A DNA stretch of 64,000 nt. Origin: Heterobilharzia americana (lineage: Eukaryota > Platyhelminthes > Trematoda > Strigeidida > Schistosomatidae). Positions 12,601 through 26,200 of this stretch are shown here, one piece after another (the stretch's first letter is position 1; every line of letters begins with the position of its first letter). The position numbers and the translations under genes were made by a program. The notes beneath the pieces were generated by a model, which was not told the DNA's origin, searched no databases, and worked only from the letters and a program-made list of their open reading frames with translations. The stretch is taken from the NCBI GenBank assembly GCA_944470555.2, contig OX104128.1, positions 43,941,920 to 44,005,919 of the forward strand, given 5' to 3'.

Positions 12601-15600
12601 AGAGTTTCGATTTTATTTTCCGTCTGTTTGGATCGAAGTGAGCGAATTTACCATACAGAAGTAGGTATGAAGACTTCAGCGAAGGAATTTGCTTTCGCCG
12701 ATATCATTCTCAGAGGCTGTACCAATGGCTAGTATGGTATGCGTGCTTATTTAAAAATGTCAGTATTTGCTAATCAATAATTGTTGATAGTGACCAGGAA
12801 AATTATATGGGTACAGAAATTACGTAAGAAACATGAAATTTTTAGCCAAGGTAGAACAACAAATCCTGCAGAATGCGTTGAATTCATTGTGTTTTGGCAC
12901 CTTCTTTGCAACTGCACACAGGCTATGAAATCTTTCTGGCGGGCTGCTTAAACTTTGGGCTACTGATAATTTTCGATGGAGTTTATTTCATCAAATCCAC
13001 CCTGCTAATTTATTTTGAACTTATAAATGTCTTTTGAACGCATCGAGTACTCCGGTGCACGTTTAAAATGGTTTCAAACTGCAGTTTTTCATGATAAGAG
13101 CAACACAGAGAATAAACGACACACCGGTAAGAGGATGGACTTATAAATGCAAAGGAATACAATTTTGGTACTGGATGGATAAACTACCACTGAAATTACG
13201 CTAGATATTCTATTGATTCACCAGTCCACACCAGATGCTAATGTAATACCAGGTGCCTGTTTCACACTGTGGCTTTTATTACTGTTATTATTAACATTCA
13301 AATGCAGTGATTATTTCGCTTCAAGATATTATACAGAGAATGAATTTGTTGAACTACTATATGATGAAAATTCCATACTGTACAACAAGTCCTTTTCGGA
13401 ATAAGGCTATTATTATTATTAAAAAAGATATATACAGAGAAGTACAGTCGACATAGGAAAACTAAAAAGAAGTTACAGCGAAAATAATTTTCTTTTATGA
13501 TGACTCATTTTCACAGCTATACATTCGTAAACAGATAAGTAAAATGATAGAATGCTCCAGACAAGTATCCGGTCAAAGGTGAAATTTATTCGATAAGTGT
13601 ATGTAGGGAATGAAATAGTATTACGTAACACAACATATCTCATTAGTTCTAATAAGATGCCGTGAATAGCAACATTTAATATCTGGCAAAAATTCATTAG
13701 TAAACATGTGATAAATTACATACAAAGTAAAACATGAACAGAGTATCCGATTAAAGCCAGAGTGAAGAGAGTGTTTGTATATGTTTCTTTAGAATGCACA
13801 ACTGAGGTTTGTAGCTGTGACTTGTCAAAGCTTTGGTTGCACATAATTGTCTATTCCCCACCCCTTTTGAACGATTTTGTCGGATTTGAACGAGTTTTCC
13901 AGAGGAACTAAATATCTAAAGTATACGAGTCGTTCAACGATGGAGCTCAAGATGGTATTGTGATCAGCCTTTAACAACCAGGGTGGATAATTTCCGCAAG
14001 CACGTAGTACGCCCGAAGTACTCAGCTCCACAGGAGCTACTAAATATATAGATACACATTCATCAGGCCCAGTGCACCAGCTTGTACTTCATACACTGAC
14101 AAATCAGCTCTTGACATGCAAACACAATACGGAAGTTTGGAATATAGAATGTTCTACTCAGGTACTTCGACAAACGTTGACGAAAGATGTTCGCAGCAGT
14201 ATCACTTGTGATTCTGAAATTCATTGGAAGTATTTTCTTTGGAGTTGTCTGAATCTACTCCATAGTCTTCTTTTCCTTCATATTTTGCTCTGTAAATCTG
14301 GATGAGTAGCCATTCTCTTAGAGCATTTCTCGGAGGGTTTCTAGTCCTTGAACAAGTGTATCACCACTTTATGTCTTTCTAATTTTTGATTAGAGTTAGC
14401 ACAAGATTATTCTTGTTTCAAGGCATTCAGCTTTGAAAGTTGGTCAGTTGCCTGTTCTAAGTGGACTTTCTTGAGTTTCTTCACTGAATTGTATTTTGTT
14501 AGTAATTCGATCGTTTTTTGTACTCATGATCATATATATAAGGATGAAAACTTCTACTTGACAAAAAACTTAACTGATTTTGGCAATTGCACTATGTAAT
14601 TTTATTGTGTCCATTGTTATTATTACCGTTTTGCAGAAGATGTTACTTGATTATTCAGTTTTCGTTGGGTGACTTCTATCAACCCAAGGATATATACCGG
14701 TAGTGGTTTGTAGTTGAAGAATATTGACTTTTCCTACGAAAATATTTTTAACCGATGCTGCCATATTTGTAATAATAAATTATGGTGGTAGTAACAACAG
14801 CCAACATCATCTGATAATTTTCTATCATTTATTTCTTGTTGTTTTCAAAAAAATTTCCTAGGAGAAAGAGAAACGTTATGTCCTTTTATTGGATGGCCTA
14901 AAGATTCGTGATATTGAAACGGGATTTTTTGGTAAAAAGCATGTTTTTGCACTCTTCTACCCGGATAATCGTAATGTTTATAAGGATTATAAACAGGTGG
15001 AGTTGTGCGCTGAATCAGCTGAAATAGTCGATTCATGGAAAGCATCATTTCTACGTGCCGGTGTTTATCCAGCAAAAACTAAATCAGAGAAAGTAGAAGT
15101 ATGTGTAGATGTAACTATGTTTTATTTCTTATTGCCTTCTTGATCGCACTATTGCATACTGTGTTTTTGGTATGATAAGAGGATAACGTACGTGATTGTT
15201 TGCTTGGTTTGCTGAACAGTTTAGTGGTGATGTTGAACGTCATTATTACAAAGTTATGGAGCACACTGTATGTTTTCATGGTGACGTTACTACTAGCATT
15301 CCATTTCTTTTCAAAACGGATACCTTTTACCAGAATTGCTTACTATTCAACATTTATGCAGAATAAAAATGATTTGTTAACTATGTGTTTCATTGATTTA
15401 GCCGAATAAGTAATCAGTCCACTGTAACTGTTAAAGCATGCATGATATGACAATACGTAACATTCCCAATGCCAGTCGTTTTACACACTTTCATTTCACT
15501 CCATTTAGTTCCAGGCCGTTCATAAGGGCTTGAATAAAAGGTGATGTGATATATTAGAATTTCAAGGTAGTATACATCATGGACTGACATCAGTTGGAGA

Positions 15601-18600
15601 ATCATTGGAAACCTGGGAGCACTGGACAGTTGTATGATTTTACTGTGGGATTCCTCAGCAGGGCGCACTCGTGACTCCACTAGGGGTCGAACTCATGCGA
15701 ACGCGTTGATTATTCAGCCACTGGGTAGGACACTTGGAAGTTCTGAGTTTGACCCTCAACTGGATCGTGGGTGTGTACTGCTGAAGAGTCCCATATCAGG
15801 ACAAAACAACTGTCAAATGCTCTTAGGCCTTCACTGGTTCTCCAGCTGATTGCAGTATATGATGAATACTACTTTGAAATTCTAATATATCACCAGAAAT
15901 TTCCATTTTCTTTCATTGAAATCTTTGTAAACAACCTTAAATTAAATTGAATGAAAGCCTCTAAAAAATGATTAACATTGGGATGTAATTGTCCTAAAAT
16001 AAATAAAATCGCTTAAACCTTAAACTAAGATATACTGGAGTGTTGTTTATGCGAAAGTTTACACAAATTATCAGTTGCTGCACAGATGTGCATTAGGTAG
16101 CTGGGTGCGTCTCATCAGTCGCACAGAAAAAATTATGGGAGGTTCTATGGGTTGTTTGTTCCTAACCAGACTTTTCTTCTTTTTTTAAAAAAAAAGAATA
16201 ATGTAATAATTTCGCAAGGCGTTTTAAAAAAGTGCATATAAGTGTTATTTTTGCACTCATGCCTAATATTTGTGACAAGTACAGACGAGCCATTGTAAAT
16301 ATTGATTTGTTTTATGCTCATATTGGTTATTGTTTCAAGTAGTAAGAGTCTGTACTGCATAGTAAGGATAAGTTAATGCATTTGTATCTGAAATTATTCT
16401 AAAAACAACTTGGCTTTTTCTCGTTTTTTCTTCTTCTAGGGATAAAAGGTTATCAAGTATTATTCTTTGTTTTCGGTGACTGTGTTTTGTTTATGTTTCT
16501 CATCGCGTTTATAAGTTACATCAACCCTTATTGGCTGGTTGCTGACTGAATCTCAAATCAGATACAAAAGGCTAATGGGGTATTTACCAACTTGTGCAGT
16601 TAAGTTGTCTGACTACATATCAGAGGATGAGTATATTGCACAGCAGCCCGCTTTACCCTACTCTACAGCTATGAATGGTGACTGTTAAAGGTAAAGAAGA
16701 TGAAGAAGTTATAACCTTCTAGTCCTAGGTATCTCTGTAACATTTCTCTCCTTTGGTGTTTCCATAGACTGGTTCCCGTTGATGTTTGGTATAAAATACT
16801 GCGCAAGGAGAATTTAGTGAATGAGATTGGAAGCCCTAACTGATTGAGGTGTGTGAGACATATATTGAGCATATGGAGCTGTCGTACCCTTCAATACCTT
16901 ATATTAGGTCAAGTAGGATTAGGTTGAAACAAAGTTAAGGGTCGTCAAACTGAGAAATGGCACAGCTGCTTTGTGTTTCTGACTGTTAGTGTCACTCTAT
17001 ACTGTTTAAGGAACCGTAGGCTTCCTGGATAAAGTCATTGAGGTGTTAATCAACCAAATGGTTAAGATATGGTGATTTAATTGAGAGTCGATTACAGTTG
17101 AGTAGATGTATTTACTCTTTGCTATCTTCAAAAATCTGAGCATCATATCCATTTTCATTATTTATCCCCTTTAACAGTGTATCTTTCTCATCTATTTTAC
17201 TTCGGTTCCGTCACTTTTTCTATGGTGCTGTGAAGTGTGACAATTTGAACTATCTCACTGCATTACAGTGTTCTGCGTTGATCCATTAGTTTTTATCTGC
17301 TTTGTGTTAGATGATATTGTAAAAGGTTTTTTATGAATCCAATTTCATGAAGACAAAAATTGTATTTATCATGAGATTGAATTTTAGAATGGATTTATTT
17401 TTCACCGGGAATTACAAGTAAATCACATGCAGACATTCGTGAAATTTTTTCAAATAAAAGCGTCAAACATTTGTTCATAGTCAAACAGATCGACCAAATC
17501 AACGTAAAACCTCGAATATAACTGCATTGGTTCTAGAACAAGTGAATGGAATAAGACTGACATCAAAGTAAACAAAGCTATGTGAAAGAATAAACAATTT
17601 GACGATAAAGGTTATGGAGAATATTCAAGCTTTAGATGACGTTGAGAAGTGAATGTATCCACGCTGTTGTGACCGATTTTCAGCTATTTCTCTAAGTCCT
17701 CAACCATTGATTCCTATCATCTCTGAGCTTTATCATCATTCATCTCAAAAATACCTTATTGTATAGTGCTCATTGGTGGCATGCTTCCAGATGGATATCA
17801 AGAAGTTCTAATGAGGAGCAGTGACCTGTGGGGTCAACCAGTTGGAAGAAAGCGGATACCATCTGAAGACTTTGGGTGGTGGTCACGCTATATCGCGAAT
17901 TGACAGCAGTTGGAAACTGTGAAGCACTGAACTCCGACACAGAGGCTGGATAGTTAACGCGTTCTCCATGAAACCTGAAGGAATTCTTATAATTTATTGA
18001 GCAGAGTAAAGCAACATTGTAATGAAAGTAACATTTGGCTTCGAACACACAGTTAATTTCAGTTAAATAAACTGAATTACAAAGAATAAGAACAAAAGTA
18101 ATTTTAACAAAAACGGGTAGTCCACATAGTACTCCTATGAGATTGAGCAACACCACTGGTAAGAGAACATGGCAATAAGTAGATGCTCAAATACAGAGAC
18201 AAAAACATGACTGCAAACGTGATATAGGAGGGATTTTTAATGGTAATAACAATCACTCTACTGCAGACAATAACATTTTGTACAACTTGAAATTCTCAAT
18301 GTGATATTTCAACAAACTTACTACTTGTACAATATATTCAAATCAAATAAACTTGACAGTTGAACAATGTTAATAGAAACACCATGATAGGCAGTAATGC
18401 ACAACAACTAGTGGTTTTCATGTTGTTGTTATCCAGTTTGTATGTTACTGGACATGGGTTGGATAGGAAAGAACACGTGAGTTTAGTGATGGAGGTTTAT
18501 TCATCCTTATGAAAATTTTCTGTTCCATCTTCATGTTGCTGTAATAGCTATGTGATACATTGTTGTACGTTCAGGCGCCAACTACCGTTGACTGTTATAC

Positions 18601-20212
18601 TTCCCCGTAATCTTGTTGTTAACCCATCTAACGATAAGTTGAAGATATTTTAAGAGTGCGCTATGGTGTGACCTTGGTAACCATGTCGTTATGTGTTAGT
18701 GTGAAGGGTGAGAAGTTGTTTGCAATCTGTAATTCGCTGGACTATGTGACTCATCAGACATATGTTTCTGATATTGAGAATAGTAACAACACCACACTAT
18801 GGTATATTAACCAGTGGTGTTTACTTTGTAGGCATGAGAATACCAAAATTTTGGGAATTAATTTGATTATCTCATGGGAAGTATGTTATGTTTAATTTTT
18901 GCCAGATTACTTGATTTGTAATCAGTTTTGTTGAGATTGAATTGCACTTTTCTATCTCAAGTTTAAACGTTTGCTTGGTTGGTTTCAAGGCAGTTTGCTT
19001 TTATCGAACTGAGAGTAGTAAGAGGATTACGGAATACCATACAGTACGTAGAGGCTGTTTCATCTTTATAAAAGACTTATCATAAGATCATACCTATCAA
19101 GACATACAGTTCTGGGTCTAGTACTGCCGACTTTCATAACGGTACCGCTGAGTACTAGACTAGATTTTAGCGGAGTTTCATATAGATATTGCAATTTTTT
19201 ATGAAGTTGATGAGTTTCACTCTGTTAACATCTCTGTAAGATGTTGAATGACAAAACTGTTTGTAAAATTATCTTAAAAACATCATGATTTTCCCCAAGT
19301 TGACAAGCAACTATTTTATCATCATTTTCAGGTGTATTTTAAATACCTTAAGAGATATTGTGTTTGTTCACTGTTTCAGACAGAGTAGATTGTTTAGGCA
19401 GAATTTAGTGTGTAATAAACGAAGAAGATGGATTTTACAGTCTAATCAATTTATTCATTAGAATACCTATAAGAAAAAAAAATGGAAATGCTGCTGTTAA
19501 GAAGACTACTTTCTTGATCACACTGTGTTACTGCCTTCTTAGGGTTATTCAGCCTAGTGTAAAGAAATGTGATGACATCAGGTTATGGTTTGTTTCTATA
19601 ACAAGAACTAGTTTCGGTCTCATTTGTGGTGGCAGTAGGAGGAATACAATATTGACCAGTCAAAGTGTTTTGAGTTGAATCCCCTCTAGCCTTTTTTCCA
19701 CATAAGAAGACAAGTTACGTGGTTTTGTTAGCGTATTCGCCAGTCAAATGTAATATATGTGTTTTTAGGTATTTCTCTTTTCAGTTAGAAAGTAATGTGA
19801 TTCATCCAATGTTTGGTTTAATCACACCTTTTATTTGGTGTTTGCCCTCTGGGAGGGAATCGTTCACCTTCCATCGAACTATTTTCAGGAGGATTGAACC
19901 TAGGTTATTTATATAATTGAAGTTATAGGAGTCCCAGCGAACAACTTCCACATTTACGTCCAGAAAGCAATTGTACGATAATTATTCCTGATGTGGGAAG
20001 CACAACTTATGGACTAAATTTGAGCCTGTCACTTTCCTATTATTTGACGTAATGTAATTCAACTCTTATGAGTATTTAACGTTTACAGGTTATGTATGAT
20101 TATAAACAGAGCATAACTGTTATTCCATCCTTATTTCTTGACCTAGTTTTAAGTATGGGAAAATATTTTCTCTCTACCACTCCGTGCCTTCACTTAGGAT
20201 TATTATTGTTAC

Positions 20213-20275
<63 letters not shown>

Positions 20276-23200
20276 TGTTATCATTATAGTAGTTATTATT
20301 AGTACTACGAGTGTTTACAGATGGTGTTTGTGGTCGATAACATGCCTAAGTCACGTAAAGATTCAAACTGTTGACCTTCATTTAAACGACCGCTCCAGAT
20401 ATTATTAATGACCAGTAGTTTTGTTAATTTTGCTATGATTTATTTTAAAATCTTCATGTTATTTATCGGTGGGTATCAGAAATCAGATTCTGGAAATTGT
20501 ACAACACAGAATATTTATTACATACCTTACATTCATTCATTAAAATAAAAATGGATTTTCACTATTAGATGTACATTCTACTAACAATGTAACGATTCAT
20601 CTTTTTACTATCTTCACAGGTTGTTACCAATTTTTTCTTGCTTCATACTTTGATTCTACTTACTAAACAAAATGATTAATTATTTTCTAGGGAATGTTCA
20701 TCACTAAATGACATCAATTGGAGAACCATTGAAAACCTAAGAGCATTGGACAGTTGTCTCATCCTGGTACGGGACTGCTCAGCAGTATGCAGCAGTGATG
20801 TAGTTAGGAATCGAATTTAGCAGGTTCACTTCCCAGGGCGAGTGGTTTCACCACTCATCCACTTGGTGCTTGACCTGGAGTTCGTGATTTCGACCCTAGG
20901 TGAGTGCATGCTGCTGCGGAGTCCCGTACTAGGACTAAACAGCTGTCCATTTCTTCCACATTTCCAATGGTTCTCCAACTGATGTGAGTCCGTGACGGAT
21001 AATAATTTAAAAATGAGATCTCCATTAATCTCAAAATAGATTAGTTATTTCACGGTTTTTTCTATTTTATTTTTCTTTGAAATTGTTAGTTCGGACGTGT
21101 CAACCATTCTATTTGTTCGTGGGATATTTTTGGAATCTTTTCTTAGTTAACTTTTTGCTTGCTGTTATGCCTAGGTTCGTTTCAAGCACGCATAAGTGTT
21201 TCTTTCTTTTCAGTTAAAAATAGTTGTTTTTCCTTTGAATCTGATCACTGTCTGAGTAACTTTTCAAAAATGCCTTTCTGTACAAATTTGATTATGATAT
21301 TCTGCTTCAAAAGTTTTCCATCAGTTTTGTGATTTTCCATTGTCTGAAAGATAATAAAAGGCTTTTATGCTGAGATTAACCGCAATATCTCTCATCTTAC
21401 AACGTTGTCTATCACCTATAGAAGGAGTGCATAAATAAACATAACAACCAACCCTTAGGCCTATGACTTTCTTGTAATGGTATCTATATAAGAGCAGTTT
21501 ACTGAAAATGTTGAGATGCCGGAGAATAATTGTAGTTCAGCCGCATGATTTTGATGGTATTGTGTTTTCTGAACTGGATGGTGTAATCGTGAACCTTTCA
21601 CCGTCATTTTAGACGACATCAGCACAAACCTCAGAAAGAAATGAGCTATAGCGTTTTCACCACATATCTCACTTTCTCAAATTTATACTGATAATGCCTA
21701 GAATGACAATGAAATTTCTTTACGATTAAATCATCCAGCTCAGAGAACATGTCATCAACATTACTGAAAATGTATTGTATAAGATAACTCCTTGACCTAC
21801 AGTTACATTCTGTGTATCAATTTCAATTAGTTTAGTTTTCTGTGATTCCCATTTCATTTATATGTGGAAGTGAGAAGTGATGAAGATGTTGTGATAGATA
21901 AAAATACTGACCAGTATAGTACAACCTCATATTTCCTTTTTCCATTGACGATGGTTATTCAGAATACTGGAGAATTTAGTTAACTTGATACTTAACCTGA
22001 AACTAGAATGCTAACTAAATATTGAATCTTACTAACTTCTTTGCCTGTTGTTTCCCACTCATCTTTTCTCTAGCAAAGTGACAATTTATCTCTAGATTCT
22101 AGTGAACCGCAACTTGAACGTCAAGTGGAAATTATTCGTAACCTAGTGGATTCTTATATGAAGATTGTGATTAAAACCCAGTTGGATTTAGTACCGAAAC
22201 TGCTGATGCATATGCTTGTTAACGAGGTAAATTAATCAAATTGTTGTTTGTTCATCAGAACATGATGCGAAGTCATTGAAAAGAATATTCTTTATTCATA
22301 TTCAACTTCTAATATGCGAAATTGGAATCTTTAAGTGTTTTGTTTTGTTTGATTTAATAATAAAATGACTACTGAAGCATTCTTTCAGTGATGTAGATTG
22401 AAAACAAATAGGAGATATAAAAAGGGATACAGAGTTTGATAAATTTATAAGCTTAAAAAGCTCTTCTTTCTTCGGTTTCACCACCTGCATACCTAATGAT
22501 CGGCGATTTAAGACAAATGAAATATACAACGAAATGGGATTAGAAATTGAATATGTTCCATGTTGATAGACCAGTGAAAGTTATCATTCTGTTATTTATT
22601 TGTCCTTTTTCGTCAATAATGTCAAACTGACTACGTTTGTATGGTATTCAGCCAAAGAGTTTTATCTTCCTTCTATTCTTCCTTCTTTCTACTCACTGCA
22701 TATTTGGGGGGAAAATGAAGCGCACTTAGCATCATTGTGCATGTTCATGCACTAGGCAGTGAGACACACCTGATATGTGAGGGCCAAGGATATTAACTGG
22801 CTGCTGGAACTTCCGTAGGTGGAACGGTGTTCAAACCCGTTATTCATTGTTTGGAAGTCAACTTCTTAAGTCAATGAGCCACAGCTCCACTTCATTGCGT
22901 ATTAGTTCTGAATGATTCCTACTGTTTGTTCTAAACTCTGTTTTCTGTTGAAGTGCTTTATTTTTCCTACTGAGTGGTTTTATTCATAAACTTTTGTCAA
23001 CAGACGAAGTTGTGGTACATTTCTTGCAAATCTACTAGATGAAAGGAATTAAACTTACTTTGATTTTAGCAATTACTTAGCGTATTATGATTTCAGCAAC
23101 GTGTACTTTTGTTTGACACTTTTAGTTTCCCGTTTCTATACTGGGTCGAATTGCTCAACCTCCGTTGTCAAATGATCTCCTACGCGGATGCCTTGATGCT

Positions 23201-26200
23201 GCCTGATTACTCGTTATGTTATAGTCCGCTGGATGGCTAGCATTGAAATACAGAATACGCGGTTCGTCGTATTTGGAACTTGTCAGGTGGACGTACCTCC
23301 ATCTCAATGAGTGATGTTTGCTCCCACTGAAAAGGGAACCCAGCATCTATCACTTCAAACGTCAAAGCGTTATCCACTAGTTGCAGAGAGTCCGACCAAT
23401 CCAATCCAGAAAAACGATAGAAATTTACAAGTAATAATAAATAAGAGATGGCTCTCCTTCCCTGGTGTCCTAGTGGACAACGCTTTGACGTCTAAAGCCA
23501 TGGGCACTGGGTTCGAGTCCCAATGAAAACAACCACTTACTGGGCTTCAGGCACATCCTGTTGACGAGTCCCAACTAGGACGAAACGTGAGTCCTGGATT
23601 CCACTGCTAGTCACCAAGCAAATTATGACAAAAATGTGTAATGTGTAAATGATCTAATTTTTTGAGCTGAGTAGTATTCATCTAGAAGGTTTTCTGTGAA
23701 CTTGTACGATTTACGATGCACCATTTTAGTCGATAATCGCATTTATAGGAGGTATCTGCACCGGATTATTTCCTTCAGTTGTTAATTGTCGCTTTATTTC
23801 TTATTGTGACTGTTATTTTAATTCTAAAATTGTTTTTAATTTGTTTATAAGGATGGCTTTGTGTGACCATGTTATGTTTATATGGTGGTACTTTATTACA
23901 TTTCTATGCAATAAACGAGTTATTCCGTATTATGATTGTAGTCAACTAATTCATACCACCGTTCGTTTTTTCATTGGTAATTAGGCATTCTGAGGATACA
24001 TCAGTCATTGTTCATACAACGTTTGGGAATTTTTGTCGCTTTGCTTTCTTATGATGGATTCAACGTTTCTCAAAGCATTCCCCCTTGATCTAAAGAGTTT
24101 TCATGCTGGTGTGACACACCAGATCACTATAACAGCTGACAGTCACAAGCGTTCTTAATCTAACCAGTATATACATTACTATAGTTCATCCTTCGAATTC
24201 CCCTCTTAACTGGTTTATCGCTATTAAAGTACTATGGCAATGTTTTACTGGATTATGCATTCGACTTTCGACCGACTGGTTGTTAGTTTGAATTATATTT
24301 TACCTATTGAAGTTTAGGACAGCCATATAGCATCATTAGGAACAAGTTAATTATGGGAGTTCGGTAGTAGTGATGGACATTGGCTAGAAGTGAAGTCCAG
24401 GACTCAGGTTCCGTTCTATTTGGGACTCGTCAGCAGGACCTACCTGCCTTCAAACAAGTGATTTTATTTCCACTAAGGCTCGAACTCAGGACCGATTGCT
24501 TCAAACGGCAGAGCGTTATCCACCAGACCGCTGAGTTCGGTTTTTATACGTTAACTGCCAGGAAATTATAGAATGCTTTGTTATTTGTTGTTGATTAAAT
24601 TAACAGTTTCATGCAACTCTTCAACTGTAAGCCTCTTCAGATTAATTTCCCCGTTTAAATTCGTATTAATTCCACGTACCATTGAAGCTCTGTTACATAT
24701 ACCTTTCAATTAGTTTACATACCATTTTCAAGTTGTTTTGCAGGTTGTTGTATTTCCTATTTTATTGCATTGTATTTTTTCTTATTGTTTTTGTTTATGG
24801 TGTGGTGCATACAAATATTAAGGAAACTCTCCTCTTTCACTTTTTATCAATTTTCTTAGATTAAGGGCTTTTTGAAGGGGGAATTATTGCCGAATTTATA
24901 CCAAGCTGGCGATTTGGTAAGATGGAATATACTTATGTTCATTTTTATTTTTTTATTTTAGATAATCATGCAAATATGTCATAGATTCTTCCTTCCCTAT
25001 CTTATTTTTTTAATTCTTCATATCTGTTCACCGGGTGACTATACTTTCATATGAAGTCCTGTCCTATTGTGTGTGTGTGTGTGTGTGTGTGTTATAAATA
25101 CAGTAAACCTCATGGCTTTTGCTGACTATCGATTATTTAGACTTGAGTTGGTTAAAATACAGTTTGACGAAATATTACATTGATGCAATTCGTCACATTT
25201 TGGAAAAGCATGTCAAAAGTATGGAAAAAAAGAAACGGAATGCTGAAATAGACTGAAAGATGTTCATGAACTGATGTGGCAAACGCATGATTGAATGGGA
25301 GATACATGATATAGGGATATTTCCTTCTGTTATTGGTTTTAAAGTTTATTGTCTCTGTTCTCCAGCTACTGTTTTACTTCATCGCTTAGATTTCAGATCG
25401 TAAACACACTTTTAGTTCACTTGACAAATTTGAGCAATGCAAGAACAAATACATTTGTAGAATAAAATGAGCTCATTTTTTCACGACTTTTCATAAGCTG
25501 CAAACAGCCTACAATTGAAATGAAGTATTGGTAATAATGATGGTATAACATTTTAAATAAGTAGAAATAAATGAAGATTTGAAATCTAGGATTAACAATG
25601 TGGTAGTTAGTCAAGGAAACACAACTTTAATAATCACAAATTAATGGCAATTTATATCTGATGAGATAGAAAATTCTGGAGCTGTGTAATGCGGGGAGGG
25701 AGCGACAAAAGAAAATGAGTGTAGAAGAAAGGACTGTTTAATAGCTAATAGGTTGCGTAATTACATGAAAAACTAGAAAATCGTCGGGTGATTAACAGTC
25801 ATTAAGTAATTAATGAAGAGATGATGCAATCAAAAAAGACTATTTACATATATATGCACAAAATTATATACAGTTACCAGGGTAAAGAAAGGTTAGTTAC
25901 AGTTTCTTTCTCAGTATATGAGTCAGGTTGAAAATGTTCGATGGTGAGAGCTTCCGCGAACTGTAACAGACATGGTGTTCTTTATTCTTTGATTATCTTG
26001 AGGGATTGAGAAACATTTATTTGATGTCCTACTTCCATCAGGTGCTTGACGGTTGTGCTCTTAAAGACCTTGCTGCCTTTCAGATACAGATTTCTCGGAA
26101 TATGTTCATAAATCGAATAGATGCCTTTCTTTCCGTCCGTCTTTGACTCACTACCTTATTGTTAATCCTAGATCTCAAATCTCTACTTTTACATATTTAA

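Larger units (their letters stand above)
15099..22073. other. Dynamin intron, 7.0 kb, repeat-rich
   Basis: This largest intron holds, in order, an inverted-dimer SINE (15546-15893), an SR1-like remnant (16640-17300), one copy of a 2.8-kb duplicated block (17737-20568) and a second inverted-dimer SINE (20695-21003). I see nothing in 15099-15545, 15894-16639 or 21004-22073. Confidence 0.85.
23445..23635 (+). mobile_element. Hammerhead SINE, Sm-alpha-like, right member of inverted pair
   Basis: The plus-strand head has an A-box-like 'TGTCCTAGTGG' (23466-23476) and a B-box 'GGTTCGAGTCC' (23510-23520), the RNA polymerase III internal promoter layout of a tRNA gene. The ribozyme (23555-23599) and the family tail 'CCACTGCTAGTCACCAAGC' follow. 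Confidence 0.82.
22227..24859. other. Dynamin intron, 2.6 kb, SINE-rich
   Basis: Contains one SINE of a third family (22715-22895), a head-to-head pair of hammerhead SINEs (23212-23635) and another single one (24365-24545). I see nothing in 22227-22714, 22896-23211, 23636-24364 or 24546-24859. Confidence 0.85.

Noticed and set aside
14845..15075. Minus-strand open frame over the PH-domain exon
   Set aside because: Antisense shadow of a confidently placed dynamin exon.
18656..18895. 79-codon open frame kept in both copies of the 2.8-kb block, plus 19719-19916
   Set aside because: The copies are nearly identical overall, so conservation of an open frame is not evidence of selection; no family similarity seen.
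20092..20408. Open frames with long poly-Leu or poly-Ile runs
   Set aside because: They are produced by the TTA microsatellite and have no other protein-like content.
23155..23526. Open frames on both strands across the SINE pair
   Set aside because: They overlap tRNA-like heads and ribozymes and share no similarity with proteins; chance frames in GC-richer SINE sequence.
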